Origin: Verrucomicrobiia bacterium
GTDB lineage: Bacteria > Verrucomicrobiota > Verrucomicrobiia > Verrucomicrobiales > Akkermansiaceae
Assembly (NCBI GenBank): GCA_030430455.1
Contig: JAUIJB010000004.1
Span: 33,823 to 97,822 of the forward strand
Reading direction: 5' to 3'
DNA: 64,000 nucleotides
Shown here: piece after piece, positions 37,452 to 46,131 of the stretch
Layout: each line of letters opens with the position of its first letter
How positions within the stretch are numbered: position 1 is the first letter of the stretch
Notes under the pieces: generated by a model
Told to the model about the DNA's origin: nothing
The model's database searches: none
The model's input: only the letters and a program-made list of their open reading frames with translations
Translations under genes and position numbers: made by a program

Positions 37452-39325
37452 GCGCCGGTGAACAGTCGGGGGACCCCGCGCCCCGCGCGTCCGGCCCGAA
37501 TCCGGGCTGGCGGATCGTCGCCGCGCTGGTCGCGGGTGCCGGCATGGCGCTGCTGTTTCCGCCGCATGACCTCGGCTGGATGGTCTGGGTTGTCCTGCTG
37601 CCCCTGTTTCCGGCCCTGTGGAGCCCGCGGACGAGGGGACGCGGCCGCCGCGGCTTCGGGCTCGGCTTCCTCGCCGGGCTCGTCTTCTTCCTCATCAACC
37701 TGCACTGGCTGACTACGGTCAGCCCGGTCGGCTGGGTGATCCTCGCCGCCTACCTGGCGCTGTTCTTCGGCCTGTGGGGAGCCTTTGTCGCCCGCTGGGC
37801 GAACCCATGGCGCCCGCCGCCGGCGCCGCAGGGGCGGATCGAGGCCCGGATGCGCGACCGGCAGGGCGCGCCCGGTGCCTGGGGAGAGTCGCTGCGCTCG
37901 CTGTCGGTCGCCTTCTCGGTCGCCGCCGTGTGGTGCGGCCTCGAGTGGCTGCGCGGCTGGTTGTTCACCGGCTTCGGCTGGAACGGGCTCGCCGTCGCCT
38001 TCCACCGCACGCCGGTCATGGCGCAGTCGGCCGACCTGCTCGGCGTGGTCGGCCTGTCGTTCCTGCCGGTCTTCGTGCAGGCGGTCATCGTCCAGACGGC
38101 GCGGCGGATGGTCGGCGAGGCCCGCGCGGGGCGGCTGCGGCCGCGGATCGACTTCGGCGTCGCGATGGTGCTCGTGGCGCTCGGCTTTTGCTACGGCGTG
38201 TGGCGGATCCACAGCGAGAAGTCCCGCGGGACGATGCGGCTCAAGGCGCTGCTCGTGCAGCTCAACATCCCGCAGCTGGCGGCCAAGCGCTTGTGGAGCC
38301 CGGAGGAAATCCACTTCGGCTACGAGGAGGAGACCCTCGAGGCGCTGCGCGAGATCGAGGAGGAGAACTCGCGGCGCCTGCGCGAGGCACTCGAGGAAGG
38401 CGGCGAGGCCGAGGTCGACGAGCCCGAGTGGATCGTCTGGCCGGAGTCGGCCCTGGTCGGGCGACTGCTGCGGGTGGACGGGGCGGAGGGTTCCGGCGAG
38501 GCGGACGGCAGCGGCGGCGGCGGCGGCGGCGGCGAATGGGCCACCTGGACCGACAACCGGGTCACCATCGACCGCATCTTCGCCGAGGCCCCGGAGCGCA
38601 CCCTGGTCATGGGCCTGCTCGAGACCGAAGGGGAGGTACGCGACGGGCAGTATGTCGAGAAGGAGGACGCCCGGACCTGGAACTCGCTGGTCATGTTCGG
38701 TCCCGACGGATCGGCGGCGAGCTTCCGCAAGCACCACTTGGTGATCTTCGGCGAGTACATCCCGCTGGTGGAGAAGCTGCCCTTCCTGCAGAAGATCTAC
38801 GAGCAGCAGGCGGGGGTCGGATTCGGTGGGGCGATGTCGGCCGGCGCGACGCTCGAGCCGCTGGAGGTGGAGGTCGCCGGTGGCGAGCTCGGCGTGATTC
38901 CGACGGTCTGCTTCGAGGACACGGTGCCGCGGCTGCTGCGCCGCATGGTCCGTCCCGGGGCGCAGGTCATCCTCAACGTCACCAACGACGGCTGGTTCAA
39001 GCAGAGCCCGGCCGCGGCACAACACTTCGCCAACGCGCGCTTCCGCGCGATCGAGCTGCGCCGGCCGATGCTGCGTTGCGCCAACACCGGGGTGAGCGCG
39101 GCGGTCGATACGCTGGGCTCGACGGCCCACCCGGACACCGGCGAGCGGCAGGAACTCCGCGACGCCGACGGCAGCCACTTCACCCGCGGCTGGCTGCTCG
39201 CGGAGCTGGCGATCCCGAAGAAGCCGGCATGGACGCTCTACGGCCTCATCGGTGACTGGGGAGTGATCGGCCTGGCGGTGGCCGGAGTCGTGGTGGGGGT
39301 GGTGCGGGGTGGAAGGGCATCGTGA
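37448..39325 (+). CDS. lnt: Apolipoprotein N-acyltransferase
   Basis: 625 residues starting at a GTG that overlaps the pgm stop. Six to seven helices form the first 260 residues (MALLFPPHDLGWMVWVVLL, FLAGLVFFLINLHWL). The nitrilase-type domain carries the catalytic triad segments WIVWPESALVG (Glu), SFRKHHLVIFGEYIP (Lys) and VIPTVCFEDTVPRLL (Cys). Lnt transfers a fatty acyl chain to the amino terminus of lipoproteins in the inner membrane. The protein is about 110 residues longer than E. coli Lnt, partly through a charged, helical insert (residues about 285-330) and a Gly-rich run of seven glycines near residue 360. Confidence 0.9.
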   Translation: MSAGEQSGDPAPRASGPNPGWRIVAALVAGAGMALLFPPHDLGWMVWVVLLPLFPALWSPRTRGRGRRGFGLGFLAGLVFFLINLHWLTTVSPVGWVILAAYLALFFGLWGAFVARWANPWRPPPAPQGRIEARMRDRQGAPGAWGESLRSLSVAFSVAAVWCGLEWLRGWLFTGFGWNGLAVAFHRTPVMAQSADLLGVVGLSFLPVFVQAVIVQTARRMVGEARAGRLRPRIDFGVAMVLVALGFCYGVWRIHSEKSRGTMRLKALLVQLNIPQLAAKRLWSPEEIHFGYEEETLEALREIEEENSRRLREALEEGGEAEVDEPEWIVWPESALVGRLLRVDGAEGSGEADGSGGGGGGGEWATWTDNRVTIDRIFAEAPERTLVMGLLETEGEVRDGQYVEKEDARTWNSLVMFGPDGSAASFRKHHLVIFGEYIPLVEKLPFLQKIYEQQAGVGFGGAMSAGATLEPLEVEVAGGELGVIPTVCFEDTVPRLLRRMVRPGAQVILNVTNDGWFKQSPAAAQHFANARFRAIELRRPMLRCANTGVSAAVDTLGSTAHPDTGERQELRDADGSHFTRGWLLAELAIPKKPAWTLYGLIGDWGVIGLAVAGVVVGVVRGGRAS

Positions 39326-39330
39326 GGCGT

Positions 39331-39651
39331 GTTGGCGGTTCGGACCGGCTGGAAAGCACCGCCCAGGCAACCAAGCGGCTGCGAGAGCAGGCGGAGCGCA
39401 GGGCATAGGTCCTATGGGTCCTATAGGACCGATATGGCGTGAGGCTGCGCCTCACCCTTGCACTTGGGGCGGCTCCGGAAGGTGAGCACCCGCCCCACCC
39501 ATCTTCGCAGCGTCAGGACCGGCACTGCGGAGCGCAAGAGATGCTCCCATAGGTCCTATAGGTCCCATCCGTCCTATTCCCTGCGCTCCGCCACCTCATC
39601 CCAGCCTCTCCCCACCCGTCCAGCGCTTCCCAGCCGGTCCGGACCGCCAAC
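39331..39651. repeat. 321-bp inverted-repeat element, copy B
   Basis: It starts six bases after the lnt stop. The 22-bp terminal arms (39331-39352 and 39630-39651) are inverted with one mismatch. Heptad blocks of GGTCCTAT type lie at about 39404-39430 and 39547-39577, and the hairpin GTGAGGC-TGC-GCCTCAC at 39439-39455. Length and block order equal copy A (27925-28245). The rest of the gap before the next gene (39652-39718) is short and shows nothing recognisable. Confidence 0.8.
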
Positions 39652-39718
39652 CGGCCCCACAACCTCTCCACCCGCGCCGGGGATTGCCGAGCCCCCCGAT
39701 ACCCGTTAGAAACGCGCC

Positions 39719-40801
39719 GTGCGCGAGCAAAGCGACGTCCGGGGCGTGCTGCAGTACGTCCCCCAGTTCCGCGGTCGGACCTTCGTGGTCCTGATCGAGG
39801 TCGGACTGTTGCCCGAGCCCGCGCTCGCCGAGACCTTGCTCGACCTCGCCGCCCTCGAGGGTCTCGGCGTGCGCCTGATCCTCGGCGTGCTCGGCGGCGA
39901 CCTCGAGGACCTCTACGACTGGACCCTCGAGTGCGAGATCAAGGCCGCGCGGCTCAAGGTTCCACTCGGCGATCCCGGCGCGGTCGATGAAGCCAAGGCG
40001 ATCCTCGGCCGCGGCCAGACGGTGGTCGCCGACGCCTCGTCGAACGACCCGCTCGACCCCGAGGTCGTCGAGTTCGCCATCGGCATGGGCGCCGTGAAAC
40101 TCATCGCCCTGCTCGAGGAGGCGATCCTGATCGACGGCCAGCCGGTTCCGGCGGTGCGCGCCGCGGAGGCCGGTGAGGTCGCCGCCGGGCAGCCCGCCAA
40201 GGCCGCCGCCCTGCTGCGCGCCGCCGCGGCCGCCTGCCGGCGCGGGGTTCCACGGGTGCACGTGCTCAACGGGAAGCAGCAGGGGGTGCTGGTCGACGAG
40301 TTGTTCTCCAACGAGGGCGTCGGCACCATGGTCCACGCCGACGCCTACCGCGAGATCCGCCCGCTGCGCGACGAGGACATCCCCGAGCTGCTCGGCATGA
40401 TCGGCCGCTCCGTTCGCCGCACCATGCTGGTGCCGCGGAACTACGAGGACATCCACCTGCGCCTCGCCGACTACCACGTGATGAGCATCGACGACAACGT
40501 GGTCGGCTGCGTCGCGCTCCACGAGTACCCCGCCGAGGAAACCGCCGAGGTCGCCTGCGTCTACGTCAAGATGAACCACGAGGGCCGGGGCTACGGCGCC
40601 GAGCTCGTCGCCCACGCCGAGGCGCTGGCCCGCTCGCGCGGCATCCCGGAGGTCTTCGCGCTGACCAACCGGGCGGCACGATTCTTCCAGGACCAACTCG
40701 GCTACGAGGAGCGCGAGTGGGGCGCGCTGCCGGAGGCGCGGCGGCTCCAGCTCGAGGCCAGCGGACGCGACTCGCGCGGGTTCTGGAAGCGGCTGCCGTA
40801 G
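39719..40801 (+). CDS. N-acetylglutamate synthase-like protein (AAK-like plus GNAT)
   Basis: 360 residues from GTG 39719. The N-terminal 220 residues resemble an amino acid kinase domain (FVVLIEVGLLPEPALAETLL, RVHVLNGKQQGVLVDELFS at the end), as in ArgA. The expected Gly-Gly nucleotide loop of active kinases is not visible. The C-terminal GNAT domain begins at YREIRPLRDEDIPELL and has the acetyl-CoA loop NHEGRGYGAELVAHAEALAR. ArgA makes N-acetylglutamate for arginine synthesis; this protein is about 80 residues shorter than E. coli ArgA. No other arg genes are nearby. Confidence 0.8.
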   Translation: MREQSDVRGVLQYVPQFRGRTFVVLIEVGLLPEPALAETLLDLAALEGLGVRLILGVLGGDLEDLYDWTLECEIKAARLKVPLGDPGAVDEAKAILGRGQTVVADASSNDPLDPEVVEFAIGMGAVKLIALLEEAILIDGQPVPAVRAAEAGEVAAGQPAKAAALLRAAAAACRRGVPRVHVLNGKQQGVLVDELFSNEGVGTMVHADAYREIRPLRDEDIPELLGMIGRSVRRTMLVPRNYEDIHLRLADYHVMSIDDNVVGCVALHEYPAEETAEVACVYVKMNHEGRGYGAELVAHAEALARSRGIPEVFALTNRAARFFQDQLGYEEREWGALPEARRLQLEASGRDSRGFWKRLP

Positions 40802-40810
40802 GGCGCGGGT

Positions 40811-41647
40811 TCAGGACGGCCTGGCCGCCGAGGCGGGCGTGTCCATGCCCTGCTCGCCGAGGATGCTCCGCGGGCTCGGGATGCGCCGGCGACGCAGGCC
40901 GAACTGGCGGACCGCGTGGCGCTTGAGGTGGGCGATCGCCTCATCCGGGTCGTCGGTGAAGAAGATCAGCTCCGGGTCGCCCGGGCTGATCGTCCCCGCC
41001 TCGGCCATGCGGTAGACGAAGTCCATCAGCGGCTGCCAGTAGTCCCGGCCCATCAGCACGATCGGGAAGTCGCGCAGCTTGCCGGTCTGGATCAGCGTCA
41101 TCGTCTCGAACAACTCGTCCATCGTCCCGGCACCACCCGGCAGCACCACGAAGGCGTAGGAATACTTCACCAGGATCACCTTGCGGGTGAAGAAGTAGTG
41201 CATGTCGACCGAGCGGTCGACGTAGGGGTTGAGGTGCTGCTCGAAGGGGAGCTCGATGTTGACCCCGATCGAGCGGCCGCCCGCCTCGTGGGCGCCGCGG
41301 TTGCCGGCCTCCATGATGCCCGGGCCCCCGCCGGTGACCACGGTGAAGCCGAGCTCGGCGACCCGCTTTCCCATCTCCCTCGCAAGCTCATAGTAGGTGG
41401 TGCCCTCGCGGGTCCGCGCCGAGCCGAAGATGGTCACGCAGGGGCCCGAGAAGTGCATCGTCCGGAAGGCCTTCATGAAGTCCCAGCAGACCCGACCCAG
41501 CGTGCCCAGCTCGCGCAGCCGCGAACGCGGACCGCCGAGGAGCGTTCGATCGACGTGCTCGAGCTCGAAGCGATCGGCTTCCTGGATCTCGGCTTCGGTG
41601 ATCGGGGATTCCGGTTCCGGGCGGTCGGGGCAGTCGGGTGCGGTCAT
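40811..41647 (-). CDS. LOG-family Rossmann-fold protein
   Basis: 278 residues. VTIFGSARTREGTTYYELA, FTVVTGGGPGIMEAGNRGAHEAG and PGGAGTMDELFETMT are the family signatures, with the PGG-GT motif that defines the Lonely Guy (cytokinin riboside 5'-monophosphate phosphoribohydrolase-type) proteins, often misannotated lysine decarboxylase. A divergent N-terminal 50 residues and the C-terminal tail RRRRIPSP are extensions. Probable role is nucleotide N-glycosidic hydrolysis; the natural substrate in bacteria of this kind is not fixed. Confidence 0.88.
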   Translation of the reverse strand: MTAPDCPDRPEPESPITEAEIQEADRFELEHVDRTLLGGPRSRLRELGTLGRVCWDFMKAFRTMHFSGPCVTIFGSARTREGTTYYELAREMGKRVAELGFTVVTGGGPGIMEAGNRGAHEAGGRSIGVNIELPFEQHLNPYVDRSVDMHYFFTRKVILVKYSYAFVVLPGGAGTMDELFETMTLIQTGKLRDFPIVLMGRDYWQPLMDFVYRMAEAGTISPGDPELIFFTDDPDEAIAHLKRHAVRQFGLRRRRIPSPRSILGEQGMDTPASAARPS

Positions 41648-41853
41648 GAACGCCGGAGTCTAACCGGAAAATCGGACAATGGGGAGGACTTGCGGCAGGA
41701 ATTGGGGGGAAAATCGGACAGCAATCGCATCCACGACATCCATAGTGGAAAAACGTTCAAACATTTTCAGAAAAAAGTTTACCAATCCGTAAATTTTAGA
41801 ATACTGCGCCCGCCCCCAGAAGATCGGAGCCGTTTCCCAAAAAGGAAACGACG
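41648..41853. promoter_or_regulatory. Divergent intergenic region, AT-rich
   Basis: 206 bases between the LOG gene (minus) and the PEP-CTERM gene (plus). The part 41735-41810 is the most AT-rich stretch in the neighbourhood and probably holds the promoter of the PEP-CTERM gene. AAAAGGAAACGACG immediately before the ATG offers a GGAAA Shine-Dalgarno. No further sites could be identified. Confidence 0.45.
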
Positions 41854-42720
41854 ATGAGATTCAAAAATTTGATGAGTGGCCTGTTGCTGGGGAGTTTCCT
41901 CGCACCGGTCGAAGCGGTCGTGTTGGAGTTCCACAGCTTCACGGGACTTTCAGCCAGCGTGGACGGGACCCTCGATGGGGCGACCGTCGCCGACCAGTAT
42001 GGCGGCCACCAGTACACCAGCTACGTCGGCAGCCTCGGGCTGATGTTCGCGGACCCGAGCGTGGTGGAGGACATCATCGGGACACCGCTCGGGTCGTTCC
42101 GCGGCGACGCCGGGGGCGCCCATGCCGGGGGGCTCGGCCTGATGGGCTTCTGCATCGACTCCGAGACGGGCTTCGGGGTCAGCGCGACGACCGACCAGAC
42201 CTTCTACTACGAGCCCATGAGTTGGGAGGTCGCCGAGGCGCGGTACCTGTCCGAGGGGGTCGGTGGCTACCGCGCCGGCGGCCTGAAGAAGGCGGCCTAC
42301 CTGCTCGAGAGGCACTACGTCGAGGCGGACGCCGGCGGGGACCTCGAGGCGGCGGCGATGCAGGCGGCCATCTGGGAGGTCCTCACCGACTCGGACCCCA
42401 ACCTCAACGACGGGCGGGGCAACTACTTCCTGCGGACCGACACGGGGGACGCGACGCTCAACCAGCGCTCCGGCGAGATCGCCGCGCTCACCTCACAGTG
42501 GTTCGCCGAGGCCGATGCGGCCGACTGGGGCGGGTCCGGCTACGACCCGCTCGATCGCGTCCTGTTCTGGCTGGACCCGGCCGACACCGGCGCCAACCAG
42601 TCGGTTATCACCCTGAACCCGAACCTCGTCTCCGCGGTGCCGGAGCCCGGGGTCGCGCTGCTGGTCGTCGGCGGCCTCGGGTTGGCCCTGCGCCGCCGGC
42701 GGAACGCGATGGGAGCTTGA
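41854..42720 (+). CDS. PEP-CTERM protein with predicted thioester domain (Cys100/Gln170)
   Basis: 288 residues with signal peptide (MRFKNLMSGLLLGSFLAPVEA) and C-terminal sorting signal (VPEPG, hydrophobic helix, five-residue basic stretch RRRRN). The body shows LGLMGFCIDSETGFG with Cys100 and LEAAAMQAAIWEVL with Gln170 and Trp174. The [aromatic]-Cys and Gln-x-x-Ile-Trp pattern is that of thioester domains of surface adhesins, in which Cys and Gln side chains form a covalent bond that can react with target amines. Its paralogue at 2066-2923 has Asp in place of this Cys. Shared tail sequence RV-FWLDP and SVITLNP confirms the relation. Confidence 0.8.
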   Translation: MRFKNLMSGLLLGSFLAPVEAVVLEFHSFTGLSASVDGTLDGATVADQYGGHQYTSYVGSLGLMFADPSVVEDIIGTPLGSFRGDAGGAHAGGLGLMGFCIDSETGFGVSATTDQTFYYEPMSWEVAEARYLSEGVGGYRAGGLKKAAYLLERHYVEADAGGDLEAAAMQAAIWEVLTDSDPNLNDGRGNYFLRTDTGDATLNQRSGEIAALTSQWFAEADAADWGGSGYDPLDRVLFWLDPADTGANQSVITLNPNLVSAVPEPGVALLVVGGLGLALRRRRNAMGA

Positions 42721-42751
42721 TCCGGCGGGCCTGGGAGGATCGGATGTCCCC

Positions 42752-43627
42752 ATGTCGAACCGCTCCAAGTCACTGCGGGCCCTGATCGGGGTCGCCACCG
42801 TCGGAATCCTGCCGCTCGGAGCCCAGGAACGGGTGATGCTCAAGGACGCCGACGAGAAGATCGGGCTGAGGATCCACTCGGTGAACCGCTCGAGCGGCGG
42901 CCGGGTGGAGACCGAGGGCGCCGGCGCCGGCTCGGCGGGCTCCGCGACGGTCGCGGTCACGCGGACCCGCCAGATCGAACGTCGCTACCTGCCGGACCCG
43001 CTCGGCGGCAAGCTGCGCTACCACTTCGTGCGCGACCAGGTGGCCAGCCAGGTCGACGGCGAGTCGCGGCAGGCGCCCGGTCCGCTGCATGGCAAGCGGG
43101 TGACCGGGACCCGCAACGGCGCGGGCAACTGGGTGTTCGACATCGAGGGCGGCGTGGCGGTCGGCGACCAGGTCGAGGAGCTCGACCTGCTGGGCGCCTT
43201 CGAGAACAAGCGCTGGCAGCCGAACCGCATGGTCCAGGTGGGCGACAGCTGGGATTTCACGCCGCGCTTCATCCGCCAGACGCTCAAGCGCGACCTGCCG
43301 GCGTCGGAGGCCGTCGGCGTGATGAAGCTGCGGGAGATCGGCAAGGCGGCCGACGGCAGCCGCCAGGCCGTCATCGACTGCGTGATCCACGGCGGCGGCG
43401 AGCAGGCCACGGGTGGCGGCCTGCGCAAGGCGGATGCCACCCTTTCCGGAGTGATGACGGTCAACCTCGACCGTCCGGGCGAGCTTCGCCTGCGGCTCAG
43501 CGGCACCCTGGTTTCCGGGGCCGAGGTCGGTGCGGCGAGGAGCACGGCGAAGATGCCCCTGACGATGACCCTGGAGACCACGCCGCTCCCCGCGGGGCCC
43601 GGAGCGCCCGGGGTTCCCATCGAGTGA
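42752..43627 (+). CDS. Exported protein of unknown function
   Basis: 291 residues with a signal peptide (LRALIGVATVGILPLGAQE). The mature protein is beta-rich and without a recognised domain. Segments such as RYLPDPLGGKLRYHFVRDQ, VGDSWDFTPRFIRQTLKRDL and MTVNLDRPGELRLRLSGTLVSG suggest repeated beta strands. It starts 31 bases after the PEP-CTERM gene and may be its co-transcribed neighbour. Function unknown. Confidence 0.6.
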   Translation: MSNRSKSLRALIGVATVGILPLGAQERVMLKDADEKIGLRIHSVNRSSGGRVETEGAGAGSAGSATVAVTRTRQIERRYLPDPLGGKLRYHFVRDQVASQVDGESRQAPGPLHGKRVTGTRNGAGNWVFDIEGGVAVGDQVEELDLLGAFENKRWQPNRMVQVGDSWDFTPRFIRQTLKRDLPASEAVGVMKLREIGKAADGSRQAVIDCVIHGGGEQATGGGLRKADATLSGVMTVNLDRPGELRLRLSGTLVSGAEVGAARSTAKMPLTMTLETTPLPAGPGAPGVPIE

Positions 43628-43680
43628 TTCCGCCTTGCTTCCCGCGGCGGGCTTTCAGACAAAGCGGGGTCGTCTGGCGA

Positions 43681-43755
43681 GCACGGGTAGCTCAGCGGTA
43701 GAGCAACCGGTTTACACCCGGTCGGTCGGCGGTTCGATCCCGTCCCCGTGTACCA
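43681..43755 (+). tRNA. tRNA-Val (anticodon TAC)
   Basis: The four arms fold: acceptor GCACGGG with CCCGTGT (first pair G-U), D-arm TAGCTCAGCGGTAGAGC, anticodon stem ACCGG/CCGGT with loop TTTACAC giving anticodon TAC, and T-arm around GGTTCGATCC. The CCA end is encoded at 43753-43755. Confidence 0.95.
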
Positions 43756-43767
43756 CCCCGAGCCTCC

Positions 43768-44232
43768 ATGCACCTAAGATTCACCGATCAGGAACTCGCC
43801 ACCCTGGTGGAAATGGTGAGCCTCGCGGCCAACGTCGCGTCGTGGAACCGCAAGCCTGGGGCCGAGGGCGGCATCGGTGACTTCGAGCGGATCGAGAACA
43901 AGATCCTCGAGAAGGCGCGCCAGGCCGGGATGGCCGGCGCGATCGAGTTCGACGAGCAGCGCCAGTTGCTCCAGGTCACCGAGGAGTTCCAGCAGGAGTC
44001 GTTCTTCCAGGAGTGCTACGACGAGCTGCGCAACGAGAGCTTCTGGGAGGAGCTGGTCATCCGGCTGGCCGACCGCGACCTGATGCGCCGCATCGGCCGA
44101 GAGGCCTGGGAGGCGCTCGACGAGGAGCAACGCCGCGAGCGGACCGAGGACATCGAGAAGCGCTACTGGGAGGAGTTCACCGCCCGGGGCATCGACCGGG
44201 TCGCGGTGATCTTCCCGCGCGGCGACGGGTAG
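43768..44232 (+). CDS. Conserved hypothetical protein, acidic and helical
   Basis: 154 residues, all-alpha by composition, with many Glu/Arg runs (DEQRQLLQVTEEFQQESFF, DEEQRRERTEDIEKRY). There is no signal peptide or membrane segment. It begins 12 bases after the tRNA and ends before the ilvC terminator region. I do not recognise a family; the protein-like composition and codon use argue that it is real. Confidence 0.7.
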   Translation: MHLRFTDQELATLVEMVSLAANVASWNRKPGAEGGIGDFERIENKILEKARQAGMAGAIEFDEQRQLLQVTEEFQQESFFQECYDELRNESFWEELVIRLADRDLMRRIGREAWEALDEEQRRERTEDIEKRYWEEFTARGIDRVAVIFPRGDG

Positions 44233-44247
44233 GGGGTGGCGGTGTCG

Positions 44248-44299
44248 TGGGGCGTGTTGGCGGTGCTTCCCAGCCGGTCCGAACCGCCTCCACGCCCCA
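44248..44299. repeat. 52-bp deleted remnant of the 321-bp element, copy C
   Basis: TGGGGCGTGTTGGCGGT (44248-44264) is joined directly to GCTTCCCAGCCGGTCCGAAC and its continuation to 44299. The two halves correspond to the left and right ends of copies A and B, with the about 270-bp interior missing. The right end CGCCTCCACGCCCCA matches the outer flank of copy A with few differences. It lies between two convergent genes. Confidence 0.6.
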
Positions 44300-44332
44300 A
44301 AAAAAGCCCGGCCTCCTGGGGAAGCCGGGCTT
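44299..44332 (-). terminator. Rho-independent terminator of ilvC
   Basis: On the minus strand a 9-bp stem (AAGCCCGGC pairing GCCGGGCTT, 44304-44312 and 44324-44332) is followed by seven Ts (44299-44305). It lies 68 bases beyond the ilvC stop. It also can serve the convergent plus-strand gene as a stem. Confidence 0.85.
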
Positions 44333-44400
44333 GGGAAGGGTGCGGTGGCGGCTCGAAGCCGCCGGTCCGTGGGCATGGCGCCCGGAAGGCGCCACTCCGC

Positions 44401-45447
44401 CTACTTCGAAGCCGAGACGTAGCTGGCCTGGGCGGCGCCCTTGGCGAGCTTCTTCTGCTTGATCCAGCTCATCGTGCCGCGCAGGCGCTCGCCGACCTTC
44501 TCGATCGGGTGCCTGGCCTCGTCCTTGCGGATCTTGTTGAACTCCTTGCAGCCGTTCTCGTTCTCCTTGATCCACTCGCGGGCGAACTTGCCGGACTCGA
44601 TCGCCTTGAGCTGCTTGCGCATGCGGTTCTTGACCGACTCGTTGATGATCTTGGGGCCGACGGTGACGTCGCCGTACTCGGCGGTCTCGGAAACCGAGAA
44701 GCGCATGCCGGCGATGCCCGACTCGTTCATCAGGTCGACGATCAGCTTGAGCTCGTGGAGGCACTCGAAGTAGGCCATTTCCGGCTGGTAGCCGGCTTCC
44801 ACCAGCACGTCGAAGCCGGCCTTCACGAGGGCGGAGGCGCCGCCGCAGAGGACGACCTGCTCACCGAACAGGTCGGTGACCGTCTCCTCCTCGAAGTTGG
44901 TCTCGAACACGCCGGCGCGGGTGCAGCCGACGCCGCGGGCCCAGGCCAGGGCGATCTTCTTGGCCTTGCCGTCGGCGTCGTTGTGGATGGCGATCAGGCC
45001 GGGCACGCCCTTGCCGTCGACGAACTGCGAGCGGACGGTGTGACCGGGGCCCTTCGGCGCGACCATGATGACGTTGACGTCCTTCGGCGGCTCGATGGTC
45101 TTGAAGTGGATGGCGAAGCCGTGGGAGAAGAGCAGGGTCTTGCCCTTGGTGAGGTTGGGGGCGATGTCCTTCTCGTAGACCGCGGGGATCCTGGTGTCGG
45201 GGACGGCCACGAAGATGACGTCGGCGGCCTTCACGGCGTCGGCGGTGTCCATCACCTTGAAGCCGAGCTTCTTGGCGACCTCGCGCGACTTCGACTTGGC
45301 GTAGAGGCCGATGATCACGTTCATGCCGCTCTCCTTCAGGTTCAGCGCGTGGGCGTGGCCCTGCGAGCCGAAGCCGATGACGGCAAGGGTCTTCTTCTTG
45401 AGGGTGGCAAGGGTCGCGTCCTTGTTGGTGTAGATTTTCGCGGCCAT
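44401..45447 (-). CDS. ilvC: Ketol-acid reductoisomerase
   Basis: 348 residues. [19 protein letters not shown] starts the protein, [20 protein letters not shown] is the NADPH-binding motif, and [20 protein letters not shown] holds the cofactor-selecting loop. Later segments are [35 protein letters not shown] and [16 protein letters not shown] with the Mg-binding acidic residues. It makes the dihydroxy acids of valine and isoleucine synthesis. Length and class I architecture are standard. The other ilv genes are not in the window. Confidence 0.96.
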   Translation of the reverse strand: MAAKIYTNKDATLATLKKKTLAVIGFGSQGHAHALNLKESGMNVIIGLYAKSKSREVAKKLGFKVMDTADAVKAADVIFVAVPDTRIPAVYEKDIAPNLTKGKTLLFSHGFAIHFKTIEPPKDVNVIMVAPKGPGHTVRSQFVDGKGVPGLIAIHNDADGKAKKIALAWARGVGCTRAGVFETNFEEETVTDLFGEQVVLCGGASALVKAGFDVLVEAGYQPEMAYFECLHELKLIVDLMNESGIAGMRFSVSETAEYGDVTVGPKIINESVKNRMRKQLKAIESGKFAREWIKENENGCKEFNKIRKDEARHPIEKVGERLRGTMSWIKQKKLAKGAAQASYVSASK

Positions 45448-45591
45448 GTGGATGGTGGGCTGGTGGGTCGGTGGTGTCTCTGGCCCGGTGCGGATCTGCC
45501 CGGGCGGGCCGGAAGGCTGCGGAAATGCGCGGAAGTTTCAAGGGTCAAGTTTCAAGTTTCAAAGCGGGTCGATTCGGCGAGGATGGCGGCG

Positions 45592-46131
45592 ATGAAGCGG
45601 CCGACCGCGCAGGCGCACGAGGAGGTGGCGGCGGTGCTGCGGCCGGGGGATGTCGCGGTGGACGCCACCGCCGGCAACGGCCACGACACCTGCTTCCTGG
45701 CCGGGCGGGTCGGCCCCGCCGGGCGGGTGGTCGCCTTCGACATCCAGCCGGAGGCCCTCGCGGCGACCCGGCAGCGCCTCGGGGAGGCGGGCCTGGCGGA
45801 CCGGGTCGAGCTGTTCGAGGAATCCCACGCGGCGATGGCGCGGCGGGTTGCGCCCGGCGTCGGAGCGGTGATGTTCAACCTCGGCTACCTGCCCGGCGGT
45901 GACCACGGCCTCATCACCCGGACGCAGGAAACGCTGGCGGCTCTGGAGTCGGCGGCCGGCCTGCTGCGGTCGGGCGGGGTGCTCACGGTCGTCTGCTACC
46001 CGGGGCATTCGGGCGGCGACGAGGAGGCCGCCGCGGTGGTCGGGTGGGCGCGGGGCCGGGGAGGCGAGGTCTTCCCGCAGGCCCGCGACGGCGCGCCCTT
46101 CCTGGTGGTGCTGCGGCGGGCTTGCGCTTGA
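45592..46131 (+). CDS. tRNA methyltransferase, MnmM/YtqB-like
   Basis: 179 residues from ATG 45592; GAGG nine bases upstream supports it, though ATG 45583 is possible. VAVDATAGNGHDTCFLAGRVGPAGRVVAFDIQPEAL is the SAM-binding motif, in the form characteristic of the YtqB family, now assigned as MnmM, which completes the 5-methylaminomethyl-2-thiouridine modification at wobble U34. NLGYLPGGDHGLITRTQETL and VVCYPGHSGGDEEAAAV are other family segments. Full length compared with YtqB (about 190 aa). Confidence 0.85.
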   Translation: MKRPTAQAHEEVAAVLRPGDVAVDATAGNGHDTCFLAGRVGPAGRVVAFDIQPEALAATRQRLGEAGLADRVELFEESHAAMARRVAPGVGAVMFNLGYLPGGDHGLITRTQETLAALESAAGLLRSGGVLTVVCYPGHSGGDEEAAAVVGWARGRGGEVFPQARDGAPFLVVLRRACA

